From: Bacteroides sp.
Lineage (GTDB): Bacteria; Bacteroidota; Bacteroidia; Bacteroidales; Bacteroidaceae
Assembly (NCBI GenBank): GCA_017472925.1
Contig: JAFUNS010000048.1
Coordinates: 1-64,000, forward strand
DNA length: 64,000 nucleotides
Direction of reading: 5' to 3'
Part shown: positions 35,851 through 45,752 of the stretch, in pieces
How the letters are laid out: every line of letters begins with the position of its first letter
Position numbering within the stretch: the first letter of the stretch is position 1
The notes under the pieces: generated by a model
The model's database searches: none
Told to the model about the DNA's origin: nothing
What the model saw: the letters and a program-made list of their open reading frames with translations, nothing else
Made by a program: the position numbers and the translations under genes

Positions 35851-35888
35851 AAACGTCTTGAGATTCTCAAAGAATCATCAAGACGTTT
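35851..35888. terminator. Terminator between fbp and panD
   Basis: A perfect 11-bp stem (AAACGTCTTGA / TCAAGACGTTT) with an inner ATTCT/AGAAT helix, followed by CTTTTTAT. It lies between convergent genes. Confidence 0.85.
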
Positions 35889-35907
35889 CTTTTTATAGGT
35901 AATCAAG

Positions 35908-36261
35908 TTATTTTATCAATTTATTGGTCGTTGAATCGGGAAAGACTACTGTAGGTTTAAAAGTCTTTGCTTCTTCAAAATCCATCATCGCATACGACAT
36001 GATAATGACAATATCTCCTACCTGAACTTTGCGGGCAGCTGCACCATTCAAGCATATACATCCAGAACCACGTTCACCTTTGATGATATATGTTTCAAAA
36101 CGTTCGCCATTATTATTATCTACAATGTGCACTTTTTCACCAGCTATCAAATTGGCTGCATCCATCAAATCTTCGTCAATGGTGATGCTTCCCATGTAGT
36201 TCAAATTAGCTTCGGTCACCTGTACACAATGCAACTTGGATTTAAGCACTTCAATCATCAT
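35908..36261 (-). CDS. panD: Aspartate 1-decarboxylase
   Basis: This 117-residue pro-enzyme makes beta-alanine for pantothenate. The self-cleavage pair is Gly24-Ser25 in YMGSIT, at the standard position when counted from the ATG at 36261, which supports that start. [20 protein letters not shown] is the conserved core. It follows panC with a 5-base gap, forming a panC-panD operon that supplies both precursors of the last pantothenate step. Confidence 0.95.
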   Translation of the reverse strand: MMIEVLKSKLHCVQVTEANLNYMGSITIDEDLMDAANLIAGEKVHIVDNNNGERFETYIIKGERGSGCICLNGAAARKVQVGDIVIIMSYAMMDFEEAKTFKPTVVFPDSTTNKLIK

Positions 36262-36266
36262 AGACT

Positions 36267-37109
36267 TTACTTATATTTAATGTTATCTATCAAACGTACT
36301 TCACCACAATATACGGTAATGCATCCCACGATATAATCCGTATCTTCCCAATTATTTACCTTCTGCAAGGTAAGTCCATCCACCATTTCAAAATACTCCA
36401 GTTCCAATCCATCGGCCTTGGCTATGGATTCTTCAACAAAAGCCTGAGTTTCGGCTACTGTATGTGTTTTTGAAAAATCCACACTTGCGAAGAGCGTCTT
36501 TGATATATTCAAGGCTTGCTGACGTTCTTCGGTAGACAAGCGAGCATTACGGCTACTCAATGCCAACCCATCTGATTCACGAACTATGGGACAACCCACA
36601 ATCTGCAAAGGGAACTGCATCTGCTTTACCATCTCGCGGATAATGGCCAATTGTTGGAAATCCTTTTCACCAAAATAAGCTCGATGCGGTTCTACCATCA
36701 TAAACAATTTGCTTACAATCTGACAAACACCATTGAAGTGTCCTGGACGATATTTACCTTCCATCACAGTATCAAGTGGCGCATAGCTGAACTGACGTGT
36801 ATCGGGTTCCGGATAAACTTCTTCTACCGATGGAGCAAATACGATATGAGCACCTTCTTTTTCCAACAACGCGCAATCGGCTTCCAAAGTACGTGGATAT
36901 TTTATCAAGTCATTCTGGTCATTGAATTGAGTGGGATTTACAAAATCGCTTACCACTACTACATCATTTTCGGCAACGGCTCTTCTAACCAACGAAGCAT
37001 GGCCTTCATGTAGAGCACCCATAGTAGGTACAAGACCTATTTGTTTACCCTCCTTACGCAATACATCAAGCTGAGCCTTAAGTTCCTTGACTGTTTGAAT
37101 TAACTTCAT
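36267..37109 (-). CDS. panC: Pantothenate synthetase
   Basis: The protein has 280 residues from ATG 37109 ([10 protein letters not shown], the family's usual opening); an in-frame start 15 codons upstream lies in the promoter area. [15 protein letters not shown] has the nucleotide-binding Hx[20 protein letters not shown] and SSRNARLS follow. It joins pantoate and beta-alanine using ATP. Gene order panC-panD. Confidence 0.95.
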   Translation of the reverse strand: MKLIQTVKELKAQLDVLRKEGKQIGLVPTMGALHEGHASLVRRAVAENDVVVVSDFVNPTQFNDQNDLIKYPRTLEADCALLEKEGAHIVFAPSVEEVYPEPDTRQFSYAPLDTVMEGKYRPGHFNGVCQIVSKLFMMVEPHRAYFGEKDFQQLAIIREMVKQMQFPLQIVGCPIVRESDGLALSSRNARLSTEERQQALNISKTLFASVDFSKTHTVAETQAFVEESIAKADGLELEYFEMVDGLTLQKVNNWEDTDYIVGCITVYCGEVRLIDNIKYK

Positions 37110-37151
37110 CTTTCTTTTCTTTAAAATAGAGTATGATTCAGAAATCGGGTG

Positions 37152-37159
37152 CAAAATTA
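37152..37159 (-). promoter_or_regulatory. -7 box for panCD
   Basis: Minus-strand TAATTTTG, 43 bases before the panC start. Confidence 0.5.
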
Positions 37160-37209
37160 ATCCATAATTCGGAGATTACGAAGAAAAAAGCGATTTAATC
37201 ACCAAAAAA

Positions 37210-37275
37210 CTACGTTTTATATCGTAAAAAGCATCGTTTTACGCTCCTCAAAACGACGTTTTCTAAATAATAAAC
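37210..37275. repeat. 22-bp-period tandem repeat, locus C
   Basis: Units start at 37210, 37232 and 37254: CTACGTTTTATATCG..., CATCGTTTTACGCTCC..., CGACGTTTTCTAAATA.... The second unit is close to the first units of loci A and B. CGTTTT / AAAACG can pair across unit 2. It lies between the divergent panC and glycogen-synthase-like genes. Confidence 0.7.
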
Positions 37276-37353
37276 TTTCTGATTATGAAATTCTTAACAA
37301 TTCATAAGGATTAATTTAGGATGTTTTATTACCCTTTGCATCTATTTTTTTAT

Positions 37354-37361
37354 TATCTTTG
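37354..37361 (+). promoter_or_regulatory. -7 box for the glycogen-synthase-like gene
   Basis: TATCTTTG, 33 bases before ATG 37394. TTTG at 37335-37338 is a possible but closely spaced -33 element. Confidence 0.6.
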
Positions 37362-37393
37362 CAAATCGTTTAGAGTAGAAGAAAAAGAATAAA

Positions 37394-38239
37394 ATGAAAG
37401 CAAACAAAGTATTATTTATTACTCAAGAGATTACACCGTACGTATCCGAGTCTGAACTGGCCAATATGGGAAGATATCTTCCGCAAGCCATTCAAGAAAA
37501 AGGCAAAGAAATCCGAACTTTTATGCCCAAATGGGGAAATGTGAATGAACGTCGCAACCAATTGCATGAAGTTATTCGCTTGTCGGGTATGAACTTGATT
37601 ATAGATGATACCGACCATCCGTTGATTATCAAAGTGGCTTCCATCCAATCGGCCCGTATGCAGGTATATTTCATCGATAATGATGATTATTTCCAACAAC
37701 GTCTGATGAAGACCGATGAAAACGGTGAAGAATATGCTGACAATGACGAACGTGCCATTTTCTATGCACGTGGTGTATTGGAAACAGTAAAGAAACTCCG
37801 TTGGTGTCCGGATATCATCCATTGCCAAGGTTGGATGAGTGCATTTATCCCCCTTTACATCAAGAAAGCCTATCAAGACGAACCTTCTTTTAGAGATTCC
37901 AAGATTGTTTTCTCTCTTTTCGGAGGCGATTTCAAGTCACAACTCAGTGAAAACATCGTTGACAAGCTCTTGTTGAAAGGCATTGAAAAGAGCGATGTAG
38001 AAGGAATTATCAAACCAAATGCCAATTTTGAAGACCTCTGTAAACTTGCCATTTCCTACTCTGATGGCGTGATACAGAATAGCGAACAAGTAAAGCCTGA
38101 AGTATTGGATTACGCCCGCGAAAAAGGTATTCCGGTACTTGAATACCAATCACCGGAGACATACGCTGAAGCATTCAATAATTTTTATGATGAGATTTGG
38201 TCTCAAGGTAAAGAAGAAATCGAAGAGGAAGAATTTTAA
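37394..38239 (+). CDS. Glycogen/starch synthase N-terminal-domain protein (GT5 half)
   Basis: This 281-residue protein matches only the N-terminal half of GT5 glycogen synthases: VLFITQEITPYVSESELANMGRYLPQAI, PDIIHCQGWMSAFIPLYIK and a late SDGVIQNSE. The C-terminal GT-B half that binds most of the ADP-glucose is missing (complete enzymes have about 470-550 residues), and the motif that is usually K-x-G-G-L reads E-L-A-N-M. The tail is acidic (EEIEEEEF). It may be regulatory or use a partner. DUF4270 starts 6 bases downstream, a pairing common in Bacteroides. Confidence 0.8.
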   Translation: MKANKVLFITQEITPYVSESELANMGRYLPQAIQEKGKEIRTFMPKWGNVNERRNQLHEVIRLSGMNLIIDDTDHPLIIKVASIQSARMQVYFIDNDDYFQQRLMKTDENGEEYADNDERAIFYARGVLETVKKLRWCPDIIHCQGWMSAFIPLYIKKAYQDEPSFRDSKIVFSLFGGDFKSQLSENIVDKLLLKGIEKSDVEGIIKPNANFEDLCKLAISYSDGVIQNSEQVKPEVLDYAREKGIPVLEYQSPETYAEAFNNFYDEIWSQGKEEIEEEEF

Positions 38240-38245
38240 ACCATT

Positions 38246-39643
38246 ATGAAAATGAAGATGAGATACCTTTATGCTTTGTTGTTGAGCACACTTCTTTTCA
38301 GTTGTGATGATTCAACAACCGGCATTGGAGACAGTACGATAGCAGGAGGCGACTCTATCCCTGCGGGTTCGGCGATATATACAGCCACTACCCGTTCCAT
38401 TCTTGCTGATTCTGTTTATGCAAGAACCAGTACAGCTTATTTAGGTAAATACACCGATCCGCAATTTGGTGAATTCACAGCCGACTTCATTGCCCAATTC
38501 AATTGTGGAGATGATTTCGAATTTCCTGAAACATTGCAAGAAGTAACTGGTATAACTCTCAGATTATATTATAGCACGCATTTTGGCGATTCACTGAACG
38601 CCATGCGTTTACAAGTGGATTCATTAGACACCATCATTCCCGAAGGCGAAATGAGCACATTCTACACCAGTGTAGATCCTAAGCAATATTATAATCCAAG
38701 TGCCCAACCTTTGGCTCGCAAAGCATTCTCGGCCAAAGGCATTTCTGCTGAAGATTCTACTTATACTTATTCGGATAATTATGGATATACCCAAAGTTAT
38801 ACCAGCTATTGGCAAAATATCAAGCTCCCCATCAGTTTGGGACAAATGATGTACGACAAGTATGTAGAAAATCGCAACAACTACAAAAACTCAGAGCAAT
38901 TTATCAAGAATGTATTGAAAGGGTTCTATGTAAGTTGTACTCATGGTGACGGAACCATTCTCTATATCGACGATATGCAGTTGATTCTTAACTTCAACTA
39001 CTTGACAGAAAGTTCTTCAGGAAAGGTTGACTCTTTGGCTTATGGTGGTACCGTATTTGCAGCTACCAAAGAAGTCATCCAAGCCAACCGTTTCCAGAAT
39101 TCCGACCGTTTGAAGGAATTGGCTGAAGATCCTACATGTACTTATTTGAAGACTCCAGCAGGCATCTTTACAGAAGTAACTTTGCCCATCGAAGAAATTG
39201 CAGAAAGTCATTTAAGAGATACACTAAACGCTGTATCCATCACCTTTACCCGATACAATGAAAAGAGTGATTCCAAGTACCAGATGGGCGTTCCCGATTA
39301 TTTGCTCATGGTGAGAAAGAGCGACATGTACACCTTCTTTGAAAAGAATAAGTTGTACGATAATCAAACATCTTTCCTTGCACAATACATTGCTTCGGGT
39401 ACCAGTGGAAATACTTATTCCTTTAATAACATTGCTGCTTTGGTTACTTATTGCATCAATGAAAAGAAGAGCGGTAAAAGCGATGAAGATTGGAATAAAG
39501 TGGTACTTATCCCTGTAAAAGTAGATATGGATGCTTCAAGCAATATTACAGGAGTAAAAAGTAATTTGGACATGGAAAGTGCCAGTTTGAAAGGCGGTGA
39601 AAAAGACTTGATCAAGATGCAAGTACTTTATACCACTTTCTAA
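38246..39643 (+). CDS. DUF4270 lipoprotein
   Basis: This 465-residue protein has a lipoprotein signal (LLLSTLLFSCDD). The mature part is beta-rich with YLGKYTDPQFGEFTADFIAQF and an ending KDLIKMQVLYTTF, as in the DUF4270 family of surface or periplasmic lipoproteins of unknown function. It follows the GT5-half gene by 6 bases. Whether the two work together is not known. Confidence 0.85.
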   Translation: MKMKMRYLYALLLSTLLFSCDDSTTGIGDSTIAGGDSIPAGSAIYTATTRSILADSVYARTSTAYLGKYTDPQFGEFTADFIAQFNCGDDFEFPETLQEVTGITLRLYYSTHFGDSLNAMRLQVDSLDTIIPEGEMSTFYTSVDPKQYYNPSAQPLARKAFSAKGISAEDSTYTYSDNYGYTQSYTSYWQNIKLPISLGQMMYDKYVENRNNYKNSEQFIKNVLKGFYVSCTHGDGTILYIDDMQLILNFNYLTESSSGKVDSLAYGGTVFAATKEVIQANRFQNSDRLKELAEDPTCTYLKTPAGIFTEVTLPIEEIAESHLRDTLNAVSITFTRYNEKSDSKYQMGVPDYLLMVRKSDMYTFFEKNKLYDNQTSFLAQYIASGTSGNTYSFNNIAALVTYCINEKKSGKSDEDWNKVVLIPVKVDMDASSNITGVKSNLDMESASLKGGEKDLIKMQVLYTTF

Positions 39644-39667
39644 CTAAGTACATGAAAGAATACAAGA

Positions 39668-39696
39668 AAGCGGTTGAGCATACAGTTCAGCCGCTT
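39668..39696 (+). terminator. Terminator after the DUF4270 gene
   Basis: A 10-bp stem (AAGCGGTTGA / TCAGCCGCTT, one G-U pair) followed by TTATTAT. Confidence 0.8.
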
Positions 39697-39727
39697 TTAT
39701 TATATATAAAAAGAAAGTGCCTAAAAA

Positions 39728-39757
39728 AAGTGGATGCGTATTTCGACACATCCACTT
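39728..39757 (-). terminator. Terminator for pgm (convergent)
   Basis: A perfect 9-bp stem (AAGTGGATG / CATCCACTT) flanked by A7 on the left, which is a U-tract on the minus strand. It lies 22 bases after the pgm stop and may also act on the plus strand. Confidence 0.75.
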
Positions 39758-39778
39758 TTATGTTCTATTATTGTAGGA

Positions 39779-41524
39779 TTAAATACCCAATGATTTCTTA
39801 ACAGCTTCTACCTTTTCTGCTGCTGCAGCATTAGCGCTGGCATAACACTTGGCACATCCCATTTCGCCCTTTACTTCTACATAGAACTTAATCTTAGGTT
39901 CTGTACCCGATGGACGAACTGAAATCTTGCTACCGTCTTCTGTAAAGTATTGGAGTACGTTGCTGGTTTCAGGCATATCGATATCAGTTACATTACCTTC
40001 TCCATCGGTAGCCTTCAAAGTCTTATAGTCCTTAGCAAGAATAACCTTTGAACCACCAATTTCCTGAGGAGGATTAGCACGGAAGTTTTCCATCATGGCT
40101 TTGATTTCGTCGGCACCACTCTTACCTGGCTTAGTTACACTGATAGCACATTCTTTAGAGAAACCGTATTCTACATAGATTTCCATCAAGATGTCATACA
40201 ATGTCTTGCCTTGGTCCTTAGCCCATGCACAGATTTCAGCCAACAAAGTACAAGCCGAAACAGCATCCTTATCGCGTACAAAGTCTTCGGCCAAGAAACC
40301 GTAGCTTTCTTCACCACCACCGATGTATTGCTTGATGCCTTCGTTCAGACGAATTTGGCGTGCAATCCACTTGAAGCCGGTGTAGCAGTCGTACATTTCG
40401 ATGTTATTCTTGTCGGCTACCGCCTTAATCAATTCAGTAGTAACGATAGTCTTCACTACAAATTCATTGCCTTGCATCTTACCCATTGCGATGCGGTTCT
40501 TGATGATGTAGTACAAGAAAATCAAACAAGTCTGGTTACCGTTCACCAATACCCATTCACCCTTGTCATCCTTGCAAGCCATACCTACACGGTCAGCATC
40601 CGGGTCGGTTGCCATTACGATATCAGCATCAATGCTCTTGGCCAAGTTGATAGCCATAGACAATGCTTCAGCATTTTCTGGGTTCGGAGAAATTACAGTC
40701 GGGAAATCACCACTCTTCACCATTTGTTCGGGCACACAGTGTACATTTTCAAAGCCCCATTGCTTCAATGCACGTGGAACCAACATCATACCAGTACCGT
40801 GAATTGGAGTGAACACGATGCTTAAGTCCTTCTGACGCTTGATAACTTCCGGGTCAATAGAAATAGAGTGAACCTTGTCCAAGTATACGCTGTCTACATC
40901 TTCGCCGATGATTTGGATAAGTTCCTTATTACCTTCGAACTTGATATCAGCAGCTGAGTTGATCTTGTTCACTTCGTCGATGATACCCTTATCATGTGGA
41001 GCCAATACTTGTGCACCATCATCCCAATAAGCCTTGTAACCATTGTATTCCTTCGGATTGTGTGAAGCTGTCAAGATAATACCGCTTTGGCATCCTAAAT
41101 GACGGATAGCAAATGACATTTCAGGAGTAGGACGCATATCGTCAAACAAATATACCTTGATGCCATTAGCAGAGAAAATATCAGCAGAGATTTCAGCAAA
41201 CAAACGGCTGTTGTTACGGCAATCGTGACCGATACATACAGAGATTTGTTCCAAATCCTTAAAGTTTTTATTCAAATAGTTAGATAATCCTTGTGTAGCA
41301 GCACCTACTGTATAGATATTCATACGGTTACTACCTACACCCATAATACCACGAAGGCCACCGGTACCGAATTCCAAATCCTTGTAGAATGCTTCAATCA
41401 AGTCAGTCTTGTCAGGGTTTTCCAACATTTTCTTCACTTCCGCTTGAGTTTCAGCATCGTATGCCGGAGCAAGCCATTTATTAGCTTTCTCGGTAACCAT
41501 TTTAATCAATTCTTCATTTTCCAT
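39779..41524 (-). CDS. Phosphoglucomutase / phosphomannomutase
   Basis: This 581-residue alpha-D-phosphohexomutase has the active-site serine loop TASHNPKEYNGYK (about 147-159), metal-binding DPDADRVG (about 303-310), sugar-binding GGEESYG, and the phosphate-binding RPSGTEPKIKFY at the C-terminus. An alanine-rich tail with two Cys follows. The PgcA-like long form interconverts glucose 1- and 6-phosphate (and mannose equivalents). It converges on the GT5-half/DUF4270 operon, in keeping with glycogen metabolism. Confidence 0.92.
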   Translation of the reverse strand: MENEELIKMVTEKANKWLAPAYDAETQAEVKKMLENPDKTDLIEAFYKDLEFGTGGLRGIMGVGSNRMNIYTVGAATQGLSNYLNKNFKDLEQISVCIGHDCRNNSRLFAEISADIFSANGIKVYLFDDMRPTPEMSFAIRHLGCQSGIILTASHNPKEYNGYKAYWDDGAQVLAPHDKGIIDEVNKINSAADIKFEGNKELIQIIGEDVDSVYLDKVHSISIDPEVIKRQKDLSIVFTPIHGTGMMLVPRALKQWGFENVHCVPEQMVKSGDFPTVISPNPENAEALSMAINLAKSIDADIVMATDPDADRVGMACKDDKGEWVLVNGNQTCLIFLYYIIKNRIAMGKMQGNEFVVKTIVTTELIKAVADKNNIEMYDCYTGFKWIARQIRLNEGIKQYIGGGEESYGFLAEDFVRDKDAVSACTLLAEICAWAKDQGKTLYDILMEIYVEYGFSKECAISVTKPGKSGADEIKAMMENFRANPPQEIGGSKVILAKDYKTLKATDGEGNVTDIDMPETSNVLQYFTEDGSKISVRPSGTEPKIKFYVEVKGEMGCAKCYASANAAAAEKVEAVKKSLGI

Positions 41525-41570
41525 AATAATATTTTTAAACAGGTTTATAATCTACTGTATACACATTTCA

Positions 41571-41578
41571 CAAATGTA
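41571..41578 (-). promoter_or_regulatory. -7 box for pgm
   Basis: Minus-strand TACATTTG, 47 bases before the start. Confidence 0.55.
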
Positions 41579-41638
41579 GATGAATTCTATTAAAAAACCT
41601 AATAATTTTCGTAAAAAAACAAAAACTATATATATCTA

Positions 41639-43288
41639 TTACTTAGCTGGTTCATACACTTTGTAGCGTTCACCAGTAGCCTTTACCAATTCCTTCAAGA
41701 ATTCCTTAGGATAACCCGGACGCACCACAATGGCTTTGCCTTCTGGAGTACGCATCATCTTACCGTCCTTGCTGGTCTTCTTCACTACGCCATCGTTATA
41801 TTTCACAATCAGGTATTCGCCTAATTTCTTCCAGCTGTCTACAGCTACTTGAGCAGTCATACAAGTATAGTTAGTCAAGAATTCCTTACCCTTAGCTTCA
41901 TCTTTAGCCAATATAGCGATTGCTGCTTGTTCAAGACCAGCCTGAGCAGCTTCATAAGTATCTTCAAGTTGGTTTTGCACCTTGCGCATATCATCAATCA
42001 TCAAGCTATAACGAGGACGAATCATATCGGCTACCCAATTATAAATCCAGAAGGCTGAATCCCATGAGAAGGTTACACAATCGGCTACTTCGCTGGTATA
42101 GCATTCGGGCAAACGATTGGTACAGCAATATACCGGAGCAAATACAGTCATGTTAGCATCATCAGTTCCAAACCACAATACGCCACCCACTGCATCAGGC
42201 ATATTCGCACGCATCTGGGCTACGAAAGTAAAGGCCGACTGCTGAGTAGAGATAGGACGTTCGTTGAAATATTTCTGTCCATCCACTTCAAATGTCAACG
42301 GAGAAAGACGGTACGGCATTTGGAAAGCAGTAGCCCCCATATCGCTGGTAATATCGAGCGGAGTATTTTCATAATGGTCACGCATAGCTTGTTGAATATC
42401 ACGTACAGACACCTTGTTGGTAGGCTTGATGTACAATGGCATAGGTTCCTTACTTTTACCTTGGATATAAGGTAAATAAGCGGTACCTATAGACTTGTTG
42501 AACATGTTATAGAAACTCCACACACGGGCTTCGCAAGCACGCAAACCTCCAAAATCAAGCGGACAATAAGCATCTGCAAAACTGAAATCCTTGTTCAATC
42601 CATCAAAATATCCCTTCTCACGAGCAAAGGAAATGACATCCGGTGAGTAGATGCAATTATCCTTGTCATTCAACGGGAACTGATGGATACGGCTCTGATT
42701 AGCATGAGCAGCAATACAATCGTCGGGAATACGAACAGCTACCCATACGGCACCCTTTACACCAGGACCTTTTCCTATCATTTCCAGAATCCAAGCTTCG
42801 TTAGGATCGGCAATAGAGAACGATTCACCACTACTGTAATAGCCATATTCCTTTACCAGATCGGTCATAATCTTGATGGCTTCCTTGGCTGTACGTGAAC
42901 GTTGCAAGGTTACATAAATCAAGCTACCATAGTCCATAATACCGGTAGTGTCCACCAATTCTTCACGACCGCCGAAAGTTGTTTCACCAATGGTTACTTG
43001 AAACTCGTTCATGTTACCAATCACATTATAGGTTTGTTGGGCTTCCTTGATTTGTCCCAAATACTTTCCGGTATCCCATTCATGAATATCACGCATGGCA
43101 CCCTTTGGATGCACGGCTGCCGGATAATGATACAACTCGCCAAACATGCCATACGAGTCAGCCGAATAAGAAACAATGACCGAACCGTCTTTCGATGCAG
43201 CCTTACCTACAATAAAGTTGGTACATGCCAACCCTTCGATAGCTGTTGCCACCAACAACGCTAATCCTAATCCAATTTTCTTTTTCAT
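41639..43288 (-). CDS. C69-family dipeptidase, exported
   Basis: This 549-residue Ntn-hydrolase has a signal peptide, and Cys22 (LACTNFIVGKAASKDGSVIVSY) is the predicted N-terminal nucleophile after removal. GESFSIADPNEAWILEMIG, YGYYSSGESF and ARVWSFYNMFNKS match the peptidase U34/C69 (PepD) family, which cleaves dipeptides. It begins 29 bases after the M23 gene and probably ends the tatA-tatC-M23-C69 operon. Confidence 0.9.
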   Translation of the reverse strand: MKKKIGLGLALLVATAIEGLACTNFIVGKAASKDGSVIVSYSADSYGMFGELYHYPAAVHPKGAMRDIHEWDTGKYLGQIKEAQQTYNVIGNMNEFQVTIGETTFGGREELVDTTGIMDYGSLIYVTLQRSRTAKEAIKIMTDLVKEYGYYSSGESFSIADPNEAWILEMIGKGPGVKGAVWVAVRIPDDCIAAHANQSRIHQFPLNDKDNCIYSPDVISFAREKGYFDGLNKDFSFADAYCPLDFGGLRACEARVWSFYNMFNKSIGTAYLPYIQGKSKEPMPLYIKPTNKVSVRDIQQAMRDHYENTPLDITSDMGATAFQMPYRLSPLTFEVDGQKYFNERPISTQQSAFTFVAQMRANMPDAVGGVLWFGTDDANMTVFAPVYCCTNRLPECYTSEVADCVTFSWDSAFWIYNWVADMIRPRYSLMIDDMRKVQNQLEDTYEAAQAGLEQAAIAILAKDEAKGKEFLTNYTCMTAQVAVDSWKKLGEYLIVKYNDGVVKKTSKDGKMMRTPEGKAIVVRPGYPKEFLKELVKATGERYKVYEPAK

Positions 43289-43317
43289 CTGTATATCGAT
43301 TTATTAATTATTATTAT

Positions 43318-44985
43318 TTAAAATGTATATTCCATCCGGGTTTCATTTCCACAATAGTCGGTAACTACAATCTCCATTTTATGAGTTACTCCCTTTTTCA
43401 AACGTTCTGGATGTTTCATCTTCAGTCGGGCATTCTTGGAACTGAAGGCAAACAAGGCAAACTTTCCGTCTATGTACACCTTGTAGCTCTTAATACCTGT
43501 CTCTGCATCCGATATGCGAAACTGAATGTTCCCCGTACGCCATTGCGGCTTGTTGAGCGGAACCACCTTCGGTCCTATTGTATCAATAGCCACCGTATAA
43601 GTACCTAATTCACGGATAGTAGCATGCATCCACCCGTTTTCAAAGTATCCTCCCATCGAAGCCCTGCGGCCCTTCTTTTTCTGTATCACATAATACTTCG
43701 ACATATCGGTCACCGGAAACTCGTGTACACCTATCATCAGTTCGCAAGCCGCATGGAAGGGTACCGGTGCATCGTGTATCTGGTATTCGTACGACACCGC
43801 TGCCGAATCCTTGGTCAGCTGATAGTTCAACTCCACATCGTCGTAGAGCATTCCTTCAGGAATAGTCAGTTGCAAACCCAAGTCCCACACCACATTCTTC
43901 CGGTTCCACTTCAAGAAGTTCTTTCCTTCAGGTTGCCAAGGTCCAATGGGTTGTTCCTTACCCTTCACTACAAAAGAGTACGTACGGCTGTTTCCATACA
44001 AATCCTCCAACTCATAACGGAAGTGATAGTCACGTTCCTCGTCTATGGTTATCACTCCCCCATTTTCATCGGCCTTCAACATACGCCAAGGATTACCGGG
44101 CAACACTTGCGAACGCATAAACCAACTATTCTTCATTACATACTCCTCGTAGTCAGTCCAAGCATTGATGGCACGGTTCTCGTCGGGTAGGAATCCATCT
44201 ACCGTACTACGGAACACTTCCACGGAGTCTACATACAAGGTTACCGAATGTACTCCGTAATTATTGTGTGTACCGTCCATATAGTCATACGCCTTGATTC
44301 CTGCAGCTATTTCTCCCCATGCCTCCAGTCGGTTATTCTTCCCGGCAAATGAGAATGAACGCTTCTTCTGCGAACCGTTCAGCACCCCTTTCCCCCGTTG
44401 CGGATAAATCATGAAGTGTGTGGCTCGTGGCGCCGTAGTATCCTTTATCTTGTCCATGTAGAACTGAAGCGGGTCAATGTATTCGTCCGTATCAGTCTTC
44501 CGTATTTCCATATGCAGATGCGGACCGAAGGAATACCCTTCATTACCGCTCCATGCAAACACCTCTCCTTGTGCAAATCGGAATCTATTCGGTTCAAACT
44601 CCATATCCACGACAAAAGTTTCGTTTTCGTACTGATATGCTTCGACCTCTTGGGCTATCTCGGGTGCAAACCTTATCAAATGTCCATGCACCGATGTATA
44701 TCCGTTGTCGTGCACCATATATACCGCCTGTCCGTATCCTCCGGGAGTAACTGTTACACGGCTCACATACCCATCGGCTATGTTTCGGATGGGTTTCCCC
44801 ACGGCACCTTGTGTCTTGAAGTCCAGTCCCCCATGAAAGTGGTTGGACCGCAGTTCACCGAAGTTACCGCTCAGCGTCAGCGGAAAGTCAAACGGAGGGA
44901 TGAATGACACAGCCGGTTGCTCTTGTGCCGAAGCCCCCAATGCCATCATCATCGCCAGCATTCCTATCCATTTATATATATTCAT
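43318..44985 (-). CDS. Exported M23-family metallopeptidase with C-terminal beta domains
   Basis: This 555-residue protein has a signal peptide (1-20). The LytM/M23 domain is near the N-terminus: NHFHGGLDFKT gives the first metal His/Asp, SVHGHL and GPHLHMEI the others, so the zinc site is complete. Residues 200-555 are beta-sandwich-like (Ig-like strands), perhaps for cell-wall or protein contacts. It probably cleaves peptidoglycan cross-bridges. Its ATG overlaps the tatC stop (44982-44985), which indicates translational coupling. Confidence 0.9.
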   Translation of the reverse strand: MNIYKWIGMLAMMMALGASAQEQPAVSFIPPFDFPLTLSGNFGELRSNHFHGGLDFKTQGAVGKPIRNIADGYVSRVTVTPGGYGQAVYMVHDNGYTSVHGHLIRFAPEIAQEVEAYQYENETFVVDMEFEPNRFRFAQGEVFAWSGNEGYSFGPHLHMEIRKTDTDEYIDPLQFYMDKIKDTTAPRATHFMIYPQRGKGVLNGSQKKRSFSFAGKNNRLEAWGEIAAGIKAYDYMDGTHNNYGVHSVTLYVDSVEVFRSTVDGFLPDENRAINAWTDYEEYVMKNSWFMRSQVLPGNPWRMLKADENGGVITIDEERDYHFRYELEDLYGNSRTYSFVVKGKEQPIGPWQPEGKNFLKWNRKNVVWDLGLQLTIPEGMLYDDVELNYQLTKDSAAVSYEYQIHDAPVPFHAACELMIGVHEFPVTDMSKYYVIQKKKGRRASMGGYFENGWMHATIRELGTYTVAIDTIGPKVVPLNKPQWRTGNIQFRISDAETGIKSYKVYIDGKFALFAFSSKNARLKMKHPERLKKGVTHKMEIVVTDYCGNETRMEYTF

Positions 44986-45752
44986 TCCTGTATTTCTCTT
45001 CTTTTTCGTTCAGTGCTCCTCACCACCATGATGCTCACCTCATAAAGCAGATACATGGGTAGTGCCACCAATGAAAGGGTGAACACATCCGATGTAGGCG
45101 TAATGATAGCCGCTATCACCAATATGATGACTATGGCATGGCGCCGATAATTCTTCATAAATGCCGATGTAAGGAATCCCAGTTTACCGAACAGCCAACT
45201 CAGGATAGGTATCTCAAACACAATCCCCATCATCAGGCTCAGCATCATCAGCGTATCCACGTACGAAGTCAGTGTAATGGTGTTCTCCACCACCTCGCTC
45301 ACCTGATAAGTGGCCAGAAAGCGGAACGTAAGGGGAAATATCAAGAAGTAACTGAGACATACACCTACCATAAACAGCAAGTATCCCCAACAAGTTACCC
45401 CCACCACATACTTCCGTTCGTTTTCATAAAGTGCGGGAGAAACAAATCTGAACAATTGATAAATAATATAAGGCGATGCCAACAGAATACCTGCATAGCA
45501 CGCCACCTTCATGTGTGTAATGAATTGCGAAGCCAGTTGGGTATTGATAAGCTTTACTTGAAAGTCCTCTGCCCCCAGCCATTGGTAAAGGATAAAATCC
45601 GTTTCTTGTGGAGCCAACACCACTCCAAACAATTCATCTTTAAAGCAGAAGGCCACCACCATCAGCAACACCACTGCACCAACCACACGGAACAACACCT
45701 TTCGGAGTTCTTCCAGATGGTCCCAAAAAGTAAGAACCGGCTGTTCTTGCAT
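44982..45752 (-). CDS. tatC: Sec-independent translocase subunit TatC
   Basis: This 256-residue protein has six hydrophobic helices. FWDHLEELRKVLFRV at the N-terminus is the conserved twin-arginine-recognition region; LASPYIIYQLFRFVSPALYENERKYV is the TatC signature with the P and F-x-x-P-A-L elements. It binds twin-arginine signal peptides and recruits TatA. Its start overlaps the tatA stop by one base. Confidence 0.96.
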   Translation of the reverse strand: MQEQPVLTFWDHLEELRKVLFRVVGAVVLLMVVAFCFKDELFGVVLAPQETDFILYQWLGAEDFQVKLINTQLASQFITHMKVACYAGILLASPYIIYQLFRFVSPALYENERKYVVGVTCWGYLLFMVGVCLSYFLIFPLTFRFLATYQVSEVVENTITLTSYVDTLMMLSLMMGIVFEIPILSWLFGKLGFLTSAFMKNYRRHAIVIILVIAAIITPTSDVFTLSLVALPMYLLYEVSIMVVRSTERKRREIQE

